The position numbers and the translations under genes were made by a program. The notes below the pieces were generated by a model. The model was given only the letters and a program-made list of their open reading frames with translations. It had not been told where the DNA came from and did not search any database. Positions 35,108-44,491 of a stretch of DNA of 64,000 bases are shown here, in pieces. The stretch's first letter is position 1. Every line of letters starts with the position of its first letter. The DNA is from JAKRSE01 sp943369295 (GTDB lineage Bacteria; Armatimonadota; Fimbriimonadia; Fimbriimonadales; Fimbriimonadaceae). Where the stretch lies: the NCBI GenBank assembly GCA_943369295.1, contig CALRMU020000002.1:744001-808000 (forward strand), in the 5' to 3' direction.

Positions 35108-35132
35108 GTGTCCCGGCTAAAAACCGGGACAC
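35108..35132 (+). promoter_or_regulatory. Hairpin in fdxA leader
   Basis: GTGTCCCGG (35108-35116) pairs with CCGGGACAC (35124-35132) around a CTAAAAA loop, 14 bp before the ferredoxin ATG. No T tract follows, so it is not a classic terminator and may stabilise or control the leader mRNA. Confidence 0.45.
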
Positions 35133-35146
35133 GAAAAGAAGAAGCC

Positions 35147-35392
35147 ATGCCTTACGTCGTCACGGAACCCTGCATTGGTGTCAAAGACAAGTCCTGCATG
35201 AAGGTCTGCCCTGTGGACTGCATCTACGAAGGAGATGACATGGTCTACATTCATCCCGACGAGTGCATCGACTGTGGGCTCTGCGAAGCTGAATGCCCCG
35301 TCTCGGCTATTTTTGTCGACACAGATGTTCCACCGAATTTCAAGAATTGGATCGCTGAAAATCTTGCCAAGGCAAACGAGCTCAAGGGCTGA
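35147..35392 (+). CDS. fdxA: Ferredoxin, 7Fe/8Fe FdxA type
   Basis: 81 residues from ATG 35147; the frame upstream lies in the hairpin and is not a leader. Eight cysteines: C9, C17, C21 and C25 in PCIGVKDKSCMKVCPVDC, then C40, C43, C46 and C50 in ECIDCGLCEAEC. The first set with its long C-x7-C spacing is typical of FdxA-like [3Fe-4S][4Fe-4S] or 2[4Fe-4S] ferredoxins. A low-potential electron carrier in the cytoplasm. A GbsR-like regulator follows 14 bp after. Confidence 0.93.
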   Translation: MPYVVTEPCIGVKDKSCMKVCPVDCIYEGDDMVYIHPDECIDCGLCEAECPVSAIFVDTDVPPNFKNWIAENLAKANELKG

Positions 35393-35406
35393 TTCGGGCA
35401 GATTCC

Positions 35407-35976
35407 ATGGCTGAAATTTCTGCCGATTTAAAGTCGGTAGAGGATCAATTCATCCTAGCCTGGGGGCGTATGTCGGCCGCTTGGGGCATCAATCGCACCA
35501 TGGCGCAGATTCACGCCCTTCTCTTGATCTCTGGTCGCCCTTACAGCATGGATGAGATTATCGAGAGGCTCCACATCAGCCGTGGCAATGCCTCCATGAA
35601 TCTCAGGGATCTCTGCGATTGGGGACTCATCACTCGATTTCGCAATCCTGGCTATAGGAAAGATATCTATCAATGCCAAGGCGACATCCTTGAGATGATC
35701 GTTCGAGTGATTCGAGAGAGGAAGAGGCGAGAGATTGATCCTACTTTTGGGGTCATCCGCGACTGCCTAGCCATGATCCCGGAAGATCAGAAGCTGACTC
35801 CGGAAGGGGAAGTTATTTCTCACAGACTGGAAGGCCTGCTAGAAGTCTTTGGCTTGGCTGATAGGATCTACAGTCAAATGTTTGAGACAGATCAAAGCAA
35901 TCGTGATGTTCTTGCCCAACTGCAGGCGGCACCCTTTAAGGCAGGTTTGGAAAATCAGTCAGAAGGTAAATCCTAA
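35407..35976 (+). CDS. GbsR/MarR-like transcriptional regulator
   Basis: 189 residues. Winged-helix features of the GbsR family are seen: WGRMSAAWGINRTMAQIHALLLIS, YSMDEIIERLHISRGNASMN and LRDLCDWGLITRF. The family includes osmoprotectant- and MarR-type regulators. It lies 14 bp after the ferredoxin gene, so co-transcription is likely; its target is unknown. No terminator of its own is seen, but the lipoprotein gene converges from the other side. Confidence 0.85.
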   Translation: MAEISADLKSVEDQFILAWGRMSAAWGINRTMAQIHALLLISGRPYSMDEIIERLHISRGNASMNLRDLCDWGLITRFRNPGYRKDIYQCQGDILEMIVRVIRERKRREIDPTFGVIRDCLAMIPEDQKLTPEGEVISHRLEGLLEVFGLADRIYSQMFETDQSNRDVLAQLQAAPFKAGLENQSEGKS

Positions 35977-36120
35977 GAATTCTTTCCTTCCACAGAGTCG
36001 CCTCTGAAGATCAGGAGTTGGTGCTGCTGTCAATTGCGGTCCGACCCTTGGGACGGCCTCCTTTTCCTGTACTTATCCGTCCAGAGTCACGCCCTGACGG
36101 GTAAGGCACATTGGCTATTG

Positions 36121-36155
36121 AAAAGGGGAGGCAGGTTTAACCTGCCTCCCCTTTT
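36121..36155. terminator. Strong palindromic terminator
   Basis: AAAAGGGGAGGCAGGTT pairs with AACCTGCCTCCCCTTTT around one central base (17-bp stem potential), with T tracts at each end. It is 29 bp after the small lipoprotein gene on the minus strand and could also end the GbsR transcript. Confidence 0.85.
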
Positions 36156-36183
36156 TATGCCAGGCAAATAGCCTGATAGATCT

Positions 36184-36387
36184 CTATCGAGTTTCAGCCT
36201 GTCCGCTGGCTCGGCCTGCTTCGGCGGCTTTCTCCATGCCTTCAGCCATGCCGGCTGGCGGCTCTTTAGATGGGTTGCGGAAGGCTTCTTCCTGTTCCTT
36301 TGTCGCAGTTGTTTCGCCGCTAGCGCAGCCGCCGAGAAGGGCAAAGCTGCCGACGAGGGCCAGGATGACCAAGAAAGTGTTTTTCAT
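36184..36387 (-). CDS. Small lipoprotein, paralogue 1
   Basis: 67 residues. A signal peptide with a lipobox (LLGGC-C at about residue 21) predicts lipidation and outer or inner membrane anchoring. The mature part is CASGETTATKEQEEAFRNPS followed by KEPPAGMAEGMEK. A paralogue is at 36532 sharing TTAT..EQ....NP..EPPAG. No known function; such tails often occur in envelope proteins. Confidence 0.72.
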   Translation of the reverse strand: MKNTFLVILALVGSFALLGGCASGETTATKEQEEAFRNPSKEPPAGMAEGMEKAAEAGRASGQAETR

Positions 36388-36483
36388 TGCTTGTTTCCTT
36401 AGCCCTCAAGTTTCCCACAAATCGGTTCTTAACATGAGTTCTGTATCAGACTTCTGCTGCAGATCATTGAGGACCGGAGGGCA

Positions 36484-36517
36484 CAAAAAAACCTGCCGAC
36501 AAAATTTGTCGGCAGGT
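36484..36517 (-). terminator. Terminator of the lipoprotein 2 gene
   Basis: Read on the minus strand, ACCTGCCGACAAA/TTTGTCGGCAGGT forms a near-perfect stem followed by TTTTTT. It is 15 bp after the stop at 36532. Confidence 0.9.
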
Positions 36518-36531
36518 GGTCAGTTTTTTTC

Positions 36532-36752
36532 CTAGCCAGGACCAGCCTGGGCATCGGAAGGTGGCGGAGGTGGTGGTGCGGCTCCAGCAGGAGCTCCACC
36601 GCCGCCGCCAGGTCCCCCCATGTTGCTGGCGCCAGCGGGTGGCTCCATTTTGGGGTTCTGGTAGGTGGCCTGTTCATCGGGGGTAGCGGTAGTTTGAGTG
36701 TCACCGCATCCGAAGAGTGCTGCCCCACTGACTGTCAGGGCGGCCAAGAGGA

Positions 36753-36771
<19 letters not shown>
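36532..36771 (-). CDS. Small lipoprotein, paralogue 2
   Basis: 79 residues. The signal peptide ends with lipobox LFGC (C22). The mature sequence CGDTQTTATPDEQATYQNP is followed by KMEPPAGASN and a Gly/Pro/Ala-rich tail with PPPPPP. It shares the TTAT..EQ..YQNP..EPPAG motif with 36184-36387. Its start overlaps the end of the pseudopilin gene by 19 bp, so the two are translated from one transcript. Confidence 0.72.
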
Positions 36772-37574
<803 letters not shown>

Positions 37575-37582
37575 TGATTTAC

Positions 37583-38782
37583 CTAAGAATTGTCTTGAAC
37601 GACCGGATTCGGTCGCCAAGGAGATTGATACAAATGATTTCGTCGAGGGACTCCGAGCTGCTCTGCAGAGAAAGTCTGCTCGGCATCTGGGGTCCATTGG
37701 GATGATGGTGCGCCAGAAAGGCCCCGCACAATGAGTTTGTGAGGCGCCGTTCTGATCTGGGCCGGTCGTTGAAGATCCTGAAGGCGATCCTTCAGGAGAT
37801 CAAGTGAAATATCGGCTAAGGTCAGCCAGTCGAAAGAAATTGAAGTCAAGCCCATGCCGTCTACACTGCAGGTGCAGTCATCACCAAGGGCGGCCAGCTT
37901 GAGATCATGGGGAAGGGAAAGCCCAGACCTCAGAGCGCATTCGATAATCTGCGGTGCACAGAAATCCTGTAGAAGCAGAAGCCCGTCAGGACGGTTTCCA
38001 GACCTGAGGCTGGCTTCTAAAGATTCTGTACGTGGTTCGGTAAGTCCGCTGGTGTGGGTAAACAGAAAGTCGTTGGGCAGGGGCTGCAGATCATGCTGGA
38101 ACATAGCCCTGAGGTATCCACGCAGCCTCGAGACCGTGACATCTAGGGTGTCAAGCATGCCAGTGACGCCGATTCTGCGGCAGCCCTGTTGAATCAAGTG
38201 GCTTGTCGCTTCAAATGCGGCTTCTTCGTGATCAAAGGTCACCAAGTCAGTTTCAGCTCGGCCCAGCCTGTGGTCCAAGGCAACGACCGGAATTTCTCGA
38301 GTGACCCTTGAGATCAATTCGGGATCAGGATCGAGATGGAAGCACCAGACGAGGGCTCCTGCATATTCGCCATCCAGCACCTGCTGCAGCGCATATTCTA
38401 AGGGGTAATTCTCAACTCCACCAATTGGGCTCAGCTGCAGACCCCGCTGCATAAGGCCAGATTCAAATCTGCGTCCGAGGATTTTTTGAACCAAGGTGTC
38501 GTTTTCGACAAAGGCGATTCTGTTGCCAGGCATAGCCTTTAGGCCTCTGCCAGCAAAGACTCCCTTTTTGGGGACATTGACAGCCCATCCCTCTTCGACT
38601 AATGTTGAGAGCACTTTGCGGATCGTTGACCGCCCGGCTCCGAATTCGTCTTGAAGTTCCTTCTCAGTGGCGATGAAGTTGCCGGCAGAAATTTGTCCAG
38701 ACTCAATACGAGCCTGGAGAGCCGCGACTATTTCGCGATACCCATTTCTGTTCAGTCGGCCTGGCTTCGTTGCCACATGCAT
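37583..38782 (-). CDS. GntR winged-helix + LacI-type ligand-binding regulator
   Basis: 399 residues from ATG 38782. The N-terminal GntR helix-turn-helix is GYREIVAALQARIESGQISA, ATEKELQDEFGAGRSTIRKV and LSTLVEEGWAV. The C-terminal periplasmic-binding-like domain has LDHRLGRAETDLVTFDHEEA, GCRRIGVTGMLD and RNRPDGLLLLQDFCAPQIIE. Such hybrid regulators sense sugars. It starts the transcript that continues into the pseudopilin (8 bp gap), so it may autoregulate the locus. Confidence 0.85.
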   Translation of the reverse strand: MHVATKPGRLNRNGYREIVAALQARIESGQISAGNFIATEKELQDEFGAGRSTIRKVLSTLVEEGWAVNVPKKGVFAGRGLKAMPGNRIAFVENDTLVQKILGRRFESGLMQRGLQLSPIGGVENYPLEYALQQVLDGEYAGALVWCFHLDPDPELISRVTREIPVVALDHRLGRAETDLVTFDHEEAAFEATSHLIQQGCRRIGVTGMLDTLDVTVSRLRGYLRAMFQHDLQPLPNDFLFTHTSGLTEPRTESLEASLRSGNRPDGLLLLQDFCAPQIIECALRSGLSLPHDLKLAALGDDCTCSVDGMGLTSISFDWLTLADISLDLLKDRLQDLQRPAQIRTAPHKLIVRGLSGAPSSQWTPDAEQTFSAEQLGVPRRNHLYQSPWRPNPVVQDNS

Positions 38783-38807
38783 ACTATACACAATGTTTGT
38801 TAATTGT
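38783..38807 (-). promoter_or_regulatory. Candidate promoter of the GntR/LacI gene
   Basis: On the minus strand TTGCGA, an 18-bp spacer and TATAGT are followed within a few bases by the ATG at 38782. This implies a leaderless or near-leaderless mRNA. The only support is the two hexamers. Confidence 0.35.
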
Positions 38808-39124
38808 CGCAATAGGTTTGTCAACCTTTTCGGCAACCAAAGTGAAACCTGCTCTCAGGGCAGGCTTCACGAGGGAATTCTTTCTGTAAAGCAAACACTA
38901 TGCTCAAAACTACGGCGTGATTTGAGCTTTCTCTATCATGTATTGAACTCATTCAGGACAACTTGGTTCCCTGAACAGAAATGGTTCAACGGCCGTTCAG
39001 TTTTCGGCTGCCTTCACAGGCATGGCTGCCCAAGATTCTGCCCGGCAAGGTTCTTTTGATTCCGGGCTGAGTCTGGTTCAAGATGCCCGGCAAAAATGGT
39101 CAGCTTCGTTCACAATCAGCTTCA

Positions 39125-39898
39125 ATGTCGCCTCGACTTGCCTTTGCCCTGGATGCCGCCTACAAGGCTGCCCAGAGCACGCTGGCTCACTACGGAACTG
39201 GAACTCAAGTCGACCTGAAGGCGGACAAAAGCCCCCTGACTCAGGCCGACCGCGGAGCCGAGAGAATTCTGCGAGAACTGATTTCCCAGGCTTACCCAGG
39301 CGAAACTGTTCTGGGCGAAGAAGAAGGTCTCACGGGAGACAGCAGAAGCCGCTGGATCATTGATCCAATCGATGGCACAAAGAGCTTCGTGGCGGGTGTT
39401 CCTCTCTACTCAACCCTCCTGGGTTGGGAAGAAGAAGGCGAACCTACTATCGGCATCGCGATTTTCCCCGCCCTTGGCGAAGCCTATTACGCTGAAAGAG
39501 GGAAGGGAGCCTTTTTGAACGGCAGACCAATCCAAGTCAGCGACGAGAAGGCAAAGGAGAGGGCAATCTTCTGCCACGGAGGAATAAAGAATGTGGCCGA
39601 GACAGGAATGTTGGATGGCCTCGTTCGAGTTTCTGGCCAAGTGATGGCGACCCGAACTTGGTGCGATGCTTATGGTCATGCCATGGTTGCCAGCGGTAGA
39701 GCCCATGCCATGATCGACCCCGTAGTCAGCCATTGGGACGTTTCGCCAGTGCTGCCCATCTTGCTAGAAGCAGGGGCGATCTGCCAAAACCGGCATGGCG
39801 GCAGCGCCCTTGACCCTATTCACCCTGGCGGAGAGTGCCAGATTATTTCAGCCGCGCCAAACTTTGCCGACTGGCTGGTCAACGAGCTTAACAGCTAG
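39125..39898 (+). CDS. Inositol-monophosphatase family phosphatase (HisN-like)
   Basis: 257 residues from ATG 39125. Metal-binding motifs of the IMPase superfamily: LGEEEG (E67-type ligand), WIIDPIDGTKSFVAGVPLY (DPIDGT) and SHWDVSPVLPILLEAGA (WD). Substrates of the family include inositol-1-phosphate, histidinol-phosphate and PAP; the sequence resembles HisN-type histidinol-phosphatases, but this is not certain. It opens a tightly spaced operon, 9 bp before ruvX. Confidence 0.88.
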   Translation: MSPRLAFALDAAYKAAQSTLAHYGTGTQVDLKADKSPLTQADRGAERILRELISQAYPGETVLGEEEGLTGDSRSRWIIDPIDGTKSFVAGVPLYSTLLGWEEEGEPTIGIAIFPALGEAYYAERGKGAFLNGRPIQVSDEKAKERAIFCHGGIKNVAETGMLDGLVRVSGQVMATRTWCDAYGHAMVASGRAHAMIDPVVSHWDVSPVLPILLEAGAICQNRHGGSALDPIHPGGECQIISAAPNFADWLVNELNS

Positions 39899-39907
39899 CA
39901 CGTAAAG

Positions 39908-40312
39908 ATGAGAATTCTAGCAGTCGATTTTGGCGGAACACGAATTGGCCTGGCCGTGGGTGATCACCCAGGCGGTTTCCCTCGTGCCCTTTCCACTCTG
40001 ACCGCATCTGGCACCCTTGCTAAAGATGCGGCCGCAATCAAATCCGCTGCCGCGAAAGAGCATGCGACCCTGATTGTTGTCGGTCTTCCTTTGGATGAGA
40101 ACGGTGAGACCAAAATGAGCAAGGTCTGCAGGATGCTGGCCGGAAAGATTGAAGAGCTTGGCCTCAAGGTCGAAACTGTTGATGAAGCCATGACAAGCTT
40201 TGAAAGCGAAGCTGTGATGAAGGAAGCCGGCTTGAAATCGAGTGAGATGAAGAAAAGGGTCGATGGCGAAGCAGCGATCCGTATTCTTGAGCGATGGAGA
40301 GCCGCACAATGA
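39908..40312 (+). CDS. ruvX: Putative pre-16S rRNA nuclease / RuvX (YqgF)
   Basis: 134 residues. RNase H-like fold: the start RILAVDFGGTRIGLAVGD with the catalytic Asp, VVGLPLDENGETK with the second acidic site, and VDEAMTSFESE as the third. YqgF proteins process the 5' end of 16S rRNA and resemble Holliday junction resolvases. The stop overlaps the mltG ATG (ATGA). Conserved order ruvX-mltG-aroE is seen in many bacteria. Confidence 0.95.
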   Translation: MRILAVDFGGTRIGLAVGDHPGGFPRALSTLTASGTLAKDAAAIKSAAAKEHATLIVVGLPLDENGETKMSKVCRMLAGKIEELGLKVETVDEAMTSFESEAVMKEAGLKSSEMKKRVDGEAAIRILERWRAAQ

Positions 40313-41343
40313 GCGAGAAAAAGAAAGGCCGTGGCTGTTTGGTGGCCTTAGCTGTTGTCGGCATCTGCGGGCTCGGAGGCGCTTTCTTTATAAATCAGCA
40401 GGTTCAGCCCATGCCCTCGGGCGAACCATTCTATCTGCGTCTCCAAGCTGGAACCGATTTCACCAAAGTCTTAAACCAGCTTGAGGAGAAAAAGGTCGTG
40501 CGCGACCCTCAGGTCGCAAAGATTTACCTCACCCTTAAGCGTGTGCCCCTCAAAGTTCGGTCCGGCACCTTTCAGGTCAAGCCAGGCATGACACTAGACG
40601 AACTGATGAAGGTGCTGCAGAAGCCCATTCGTCAGATGGTGCGAATGCCTGAAGGCTGGTGGATAAAGCGGGCGGCAGCTATTCTGGAAAGAAAGGAAGT
40701 CTGCACCGCCGAGGAGTACATCGCCATGGCTTCGGAAGGAGCCAGGTTCCAGGGCGAGTTCGATTTTCCTCTGCCTCAGGGATCATTGGAAGGCTATCTC
40801 TTCCCCGATACCTATGACTTCCCGCCTCTGCTGGGTGCAGAAGAAGTGGTTAGAAGACAGTTGAAAGCCTTTGAGCAGAAGGCGGCTCCTCTGCTGAAAG
40901 ATAAGGATGCCAAGCGGGTTTTGACTGTCGCTTCGATGGTAGAGCTTGAAGCCGGAGTTGATCAGGAAAGGCCGACCATTGCGGGGGTCATTGAGAACAG
41001 GATCAAGAAGGGGCAGAGGCTCGAGATCGATGCCACGGTTCTCTACGCCTTGCAGGAATGGAAGAATCTAGGCCCTGGCGTGGTGCGTACGGTCAAGTCA
41101 CCCTACAATACTTACCTAAATGACGGACTTCCGCCTGGCCCAATCGGATCGCCAGGCTTGATGAGCATCAAAGGCGCTTTAAACCCGCAGCAGCACAACT
41201 ACTACTTCTATATGGCTCGTCCGAATAGAACCCATCGGTTCGCCACTAGCTACCAGGATCATATAAAGAACATCCGGCTGGGTCGTGCTGAGTTTAGGGC
41301 AGCAAAAGAAGCAAAAGAAAAAGAAGAGGCAGCCGCTCAATGA
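40309..41343 (+). CDS. mltG: Endolytic murein transglycosylase MltG
   Basis: 344 residues from ATG 40309, overlapping ruvX. One N-terminal TM segment (CLVALAVVGICGLGGAFFI) anchors it. Family motifs: LEGYLFPDTYDF, ASMVELEAG with the catalytic Glu (about residue 213), VLYALQEWKN and SPYNTYLNDGLPPGPIGSPG. It cleaves nascent glycan strands and sets peptidoglycan chain length. Its stop overlaps the next start (ATGA). Confidence 0.95.
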   Translation: MSEKKKGRGCLVALAVVGICGLGGAFFINQQVQPMPSGEPFYLRLQAGTDFTKVLNQLEEKKVVRDPQVAKIYLTLKRVPLKVRSGTFQVKPGMTLDELMKVLQKPIRQMVRMPEGWWIKRAAAILERKEVCTAEEYIAMASEGARFQGEFDFPLPQGSLEGYLFPDTYDFPPLLGAEEVVRRQLKAFEQKAAPLLKDKDAKRVLTVASMVELEAGVDQERPTIAGVIENRIKKGQRLEIDATVLYALQEWKNLGPGVVRTVKSPYNTYLNDGLPPGPIGSPGLMSIKGALNPQQHNYYFYMARPNRTHRFATSYQDHIKNIRLGRAEFRAAKEAKEKEEAAAQ

Positions 41344-42413
41344 GGCACCCAGGTCAAGGCAGTTTTCAAAAAGAGGCAGTTCCTAAGCCCCTTAGAAAGT
41401 TCTGCCCGACAGAGGCCCTGGGCTCGATCACTGAGATCGATTTGGACCAGATTGCTGCCGAGGGCCGAAAACTCATCATCATCGACGTTGACAACACTCT
41501 TATGGAGTGGAAGTCAGAAGAGGTCCCTGATGACACCAAAGCCTGGATCAAGCGCGGACAGGATATCGGCCTGACCTTCTGCATTCTCAGCAATACCAGG
41601 CGGCACGACCGGCTGGATAGAATCGCCAAATCTTTGGGGATCATCTGGGTGAAGGGAAAATTCAAGCCCAATCCCGAGGCTTATCATCGCGCTCTAGATC
41701 AGTTTAAGGTCAAGCCAGAAGAGGCCATCATGGTGGGAGATCAGCTTCTCACAGACATTCTTGGGGCCAGCCGCGCGGGAATCGATTCCATTTGGGTGCA
41801 GAGGATCAGCAGCGTTGAATTCCTTGGTACAAAGGTTGTTTCGCGCAATGTTGAGCGGTTTCTTGGCATTCTGTTAAGAAGGTGGTTTCAGAGCAACAGC
41901 GATTCGCAGAGGTCCGGCTTCTTTCAGCGTGACGTTGTACGCCAGCTGCTGAAGTTTGGCGTTGTTGGCGGCACAGCGACCATTGTCGACTTAGGAATCC
42001 ACTGGTGGCTGATGTACAGGGCGGTCTTAAACGGTGCCTTGATTAAAGATCAGGTGGGGACTTGGGTGATTAGGAACCTTAACCTCAATTGGCCTCTGGA
42101 TGCTGATCATTTGGATGACGCCGCTTTTGCTCCATTAAAGATCGGCCCCGTTTTGGTGGCAATCTTGGTCAGCTACATTCTTAACTGGAGCTGGACCTTT
42201 AGGACAGCGGATTCTAAAATGTCGGTCAACCAGGCCAGTCGGTTTTACGCCGTGGCTCTGGTGGGCATGGTGATTTCGGTCACAGCAAGTTCGATGGCAA
42301 AACTCGCTCTCCCCCAAAACAAAATGGCATGGGGGCTGGCCAGCCTGGCCGGAATTGCGGCAGGCTTTGCCTGGAACTTTAATGCGCAGAGGCGCTGGAC
42401 CTTTAAAAAGTGA
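41340..42413 (+). CDS. YqeG-type HAD phosphatase fused to GtrA-like membrane domain
   Basis: 357 residues. Residues 1-~175 are a HAD-IIIA (YqeG/Gep4-like) phosphatase: IIDVDNTLMEW (D49, D51), KPNPEAYHRAL (K109) and MVGDQLLTDILGA (D134, D139). Residues ~198-357 are a GtrA-like membrane domain with four hydrophobic segments and the hallmarks NWSWTFR and WNFNAQRRWTF. Gep4/YqeG enzymes dephosphorylate phosphatidylglycerophosphate; GtrA proteins move lipid-linked sugars. The fusion is unusual and suggests lipid-linked substrate handling. It overlaps mltG (ATGA) and aroE (GTGA). Confidence 0.85.
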   Translation: MRHPGQGSFQKEAVPKPLRKFCPTEALGSITEIDLDQIAAEGRKLIIIDVDNTLMEWKSEEVPDDTKAWIKRGQDIGLTFCILSNTRRHDRLDRIAKSLGIIWVKGKFKPNPEAYHRALDQFKVKPEEAIMVGDQLLTDILGASRAGIDSIWVQRISSVEFLGTKVVSRNVERFLGILLRRWFQSNSDSQRSGFFQRDVVRQLLKFGVVGGTATIVDLGIHWWLMYRAVLNGALIKDQVGTWVIRNLNLNWPLDADHLDDAAFAPLKIGPVLVAILVSYILNWSWTFRTADSKMSVNQASRFYAVALVGMVISVTASSMAKLALPQNKMAWGLASLAGIAAGFAWNFNAQRRWTFKK

Positions 42414-43246
42414 ACAATTGGACTGAATGGCGAGATGCGCCCCCTTGCGATTTCGCCGTGGTGGGTGATCCCATTCATCATTCCAAGTCGCCCCTTATGC
42501 ACTCAGCAGCCTACGCAGCTCTTGGCCTTGACCTCACCTATTCCGCCGTTCGAATTCCTTTGGAAGAGTTTGATGAAGCAATCGCTCATCTTACGAGTTT
42601 GGGAGTGAAGGGAGTCAACTGCACCCTCCCCTTAAAAGGCGCGGCCCGAGCCTGGGCAGAAGCAAGAGGGGGATTAAAGGGGCAGGAGATTGGCTGTCAC
42701 CCTGGGCCAAACGCGGTCAACACCCTAAACCTCACAGATCAGACCGGAATCTCGACCGACGAAGCCGGCTTTCTCGCTCTGGTCAAAGAGGCCATTCCCG
42801 AAGGGAAGCCTAAGATTCTCATTTTGGGGGCAGGGGGAACAGGGCAGGCCCTGGCTTACCGATTGATCCAGGAAGGCTGGCCCGTTCACCTTTGGAACAG
42901 AACCCCAGGCAAGTGGGAGGCGGCTTTGCCTGCCATGCCCGGACCAGCCGTGATTCAAACTCGGCCGAATCTTAAGGAGATGCAGGTTGTGGTCAACGCC
43001 ACCTCTACCGAACTTCAAGGCGGCCGACTAGACCTCGATTGGTCACAGACTTCCGGTGACGTCCTGGCGATTGACTTGCTCTACGGCAAAGAAACCTCCT
43101 TTCTCCGCGAAGCCAGCCGGTCTGGGCTGAAGACCAGGGATGGTTCTGTAATGCTGATGGAGCAGGGAGCCCTATCTTTTGAGTGGTGGCTTAATCGGCC
43201 TGCCCCTCGGTCGGCTATGCTTCAGGCGATCCATGGTCATTCTTAA
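42410..43246 (+). CDS. aroE: Shikimate dehydrogenase AroE
   Basis: 278 residues from GTG, overlapping the upstream stop. Substrate and cofactor motifs: VVGDPIHHSKSPLMHSAAY, NCTLPLKGAA with the catalytic Lys, ILILGAGGTGQALAYRLI for NADP(H), and WNRTPGKW. The usual NTDxxG is STDEAGF, a conservative variant. It catalyses dehydroshikimate to shikimate; the first pathway enzyme is encoded at 20262. Overlaps sua5 by 14 bp. Confidence 0.92.
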   Translation: MNNWTEWRDAPPCDFAVVGDPIHHSKSPLMHSAAYAALGLDLTYSAVRIPLEEFDEAIAHLTSLGVKGVNCTLPLKGAARAWAEARGGLKGQEIGCHPGPNAVNTLNLTDQTGISTDEAGFLALVKEAIPEGKPKILILGAGGTGQALAYRLIQEGWPVHLWNRTPGKWEAALPAMPGPAVIQTRPNLKEMQVVVNATSTELQGGRLDLDWSQTSGDVLAIDLLYGKETSFLREASRSGLKTRDGSVMLMEQGALSFEWWLNRPAPRSAMLQAIHGHS

Positions 43247-44165
43247 GCCGACAAACGAGGCTCTAGAAAATGCCGCCCGTGTGCTTCGCGAAGGCGGCGT
43301 TGTGGTTATTCCGACCGAGACTGTCTACGGATTAGCCTGCAATGCCCTGGATCCCGATGCGGTGAGAAGGGTTTATGAGATCAAGGGGCGGCCCAGCACC
43401 AGCCCCCTTATCGTTCACCTCCACTCCTTCGATCAGGTCCGGACCGTAGCCGCATCTTGGCCGAAAGAGGCGGAAGCTCTGGCGAAAAGGTTTTGGCCTG
43501 GCCCCCTTACCATGGTGCTGCCAAAGAAGGAACGTGTTCCGGAAGAAACGACCGGCGGGCTGGATACTGTCGCAGTCAGGGTCCCCAACCACCCTATCGC
43601 GCTGGAACTCATTCGCCGCACTGGTCTGCCCTTGGCCGCTCCTAGCGCGAACCTTTTTATGGGCCTCTCGCCTACCACTGCAGATGCGGTGGATGAGGCG
43701 ATTTTGGTTGATGTGACCATGGTGATCGATGGCGGCCCTTGCACCATCGGGCTGGAAAGCACGGTGCTCGACCTCAGCGAAGACCACCCCAGAATTCTCC
43801 GCCCCGGAGGAATCACCCGGGCAGATATTCAGGCTGCTTTGGGCAGGCAACTGGGCGAAGTTCCTCCCCTGCACCTGCGCAAGTCGCCGGGCAACCATCC
43901 TCGCCACTACGCACCGCGGGCTAAGGTGGTTCTGGTTCAAAAGGTGGCGGATGATTCTCCTGGCCTGACCTTGGCTCCGGCCGTCAACGACCTGCAAATC
44001 CGCATGCCCTTGGATGCTCGGGCATACGGGGCGGCTCTTTACGCTGGCCTTCGTAGGCTCGATGTTCTGGGGGTGGAGGAGATTCAGGTTCAGATCCCTC
44101 CGGATTCCAGCGATTGGGAAGCGGTCTGGGATCGCCTGAACCGCGCTTCTCATCCCGAGGGGTGA
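43233..44165 (+). CDS. L-threonylcarbamoyladenylate synthase (Sua5/YrdC/TsaC)
   Basis: 310 residues from ATG 43233. YrdC motifs: VVVIPTETVYGLACNA, KGRPSTSPLIVH, RFWPGPLTMVLPK, VAVRVPNHPIALELI and APSANLFMGLSPTTADAV. The C-terminal Sua5 extension (about 205-310) makes it Sua5-type rather than short TsaC. It makes threonylcarbamoyl-AMP for t6A37 tRNA modification. Last gene of the six-gene run 39125-44165. Confidence 0.94.
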   Translation: MVILKPTNEALENAARVLREGGVVVIPTETVYGLACNALDPDAVRRVYEIKGRPSTSPLIVHLHSFDQVRTVAASWPKEAEALAKRFWPGPLTMVLPKKERVPEETTGGLDTVAVRVPNHPIALELIRRTGLPLAAPSANLFMGLSPTTADAVDEAILVDVTMVIDGGPCTIGLESTVLDLSEDHPRILRPGGITRADIQAALGRQLGEVPPLHLRKSPGNHPRHYAPRAKVVLVQKVADDSPGLTLAPAVNDLQIRMPLDARAYGAALYAGLRRLDVLGVEEIQVQIPPDSSDWEAVWDRLNRASHPEG

Positions 44166-44257
44166 GAGGGCTTGAGGGCTGAGAGGTCATCGTGCTGTCT
44201 GAATACTCTTCAGCATTGGAATGATCTCATTTTGCAATTGGGCTAAGCTGTATATGG

Positions 44258-44482
44258 TTGAATCCAGTAAATTGGGCCTCAAATGTTGTTGCAAGCTGTG
44301 CCTCGGATGCTAAGACATCTGCCGGTAGTCTGAGTTGGATTCGCTATCAAAACACTCGAGTTGGACAGTGCCGTTTCTTTCGAGCCCTCGCTTCTGAGGC
44401 CGAAGATTTAGTTCAAACAGTCTGCAAAGAATTGTCCCATTTGGTGAAGAGAATCGACGGGCGCTTGCGTTTAAAGGTATAG
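44258..44482 (+). CDS. Doubtful small ORF upstream of the AAA/protease pair
   Basis: 74-codon frame from TTG with no recognisable family (C-terminal part SEAEDLVQTVCKELSHLVKR). It ends 9 bp before the AAA ATPase start, which fits co-translation, but the TTG start, the lack of a ribosome binding site and the absence of homology keep it uncertain. The 44166-44491 interval otherwise holds nothing recognisable. Confidence 0.25.
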   Translation: MNPVNWASNVVASCASDAKTSAGSLSWIRYQNTRVGQCRFFRALASEAEDLVQTVCKELSHLVKRIDGRLRLKV

Positions 44483-44491
44483 AGACGAGAT

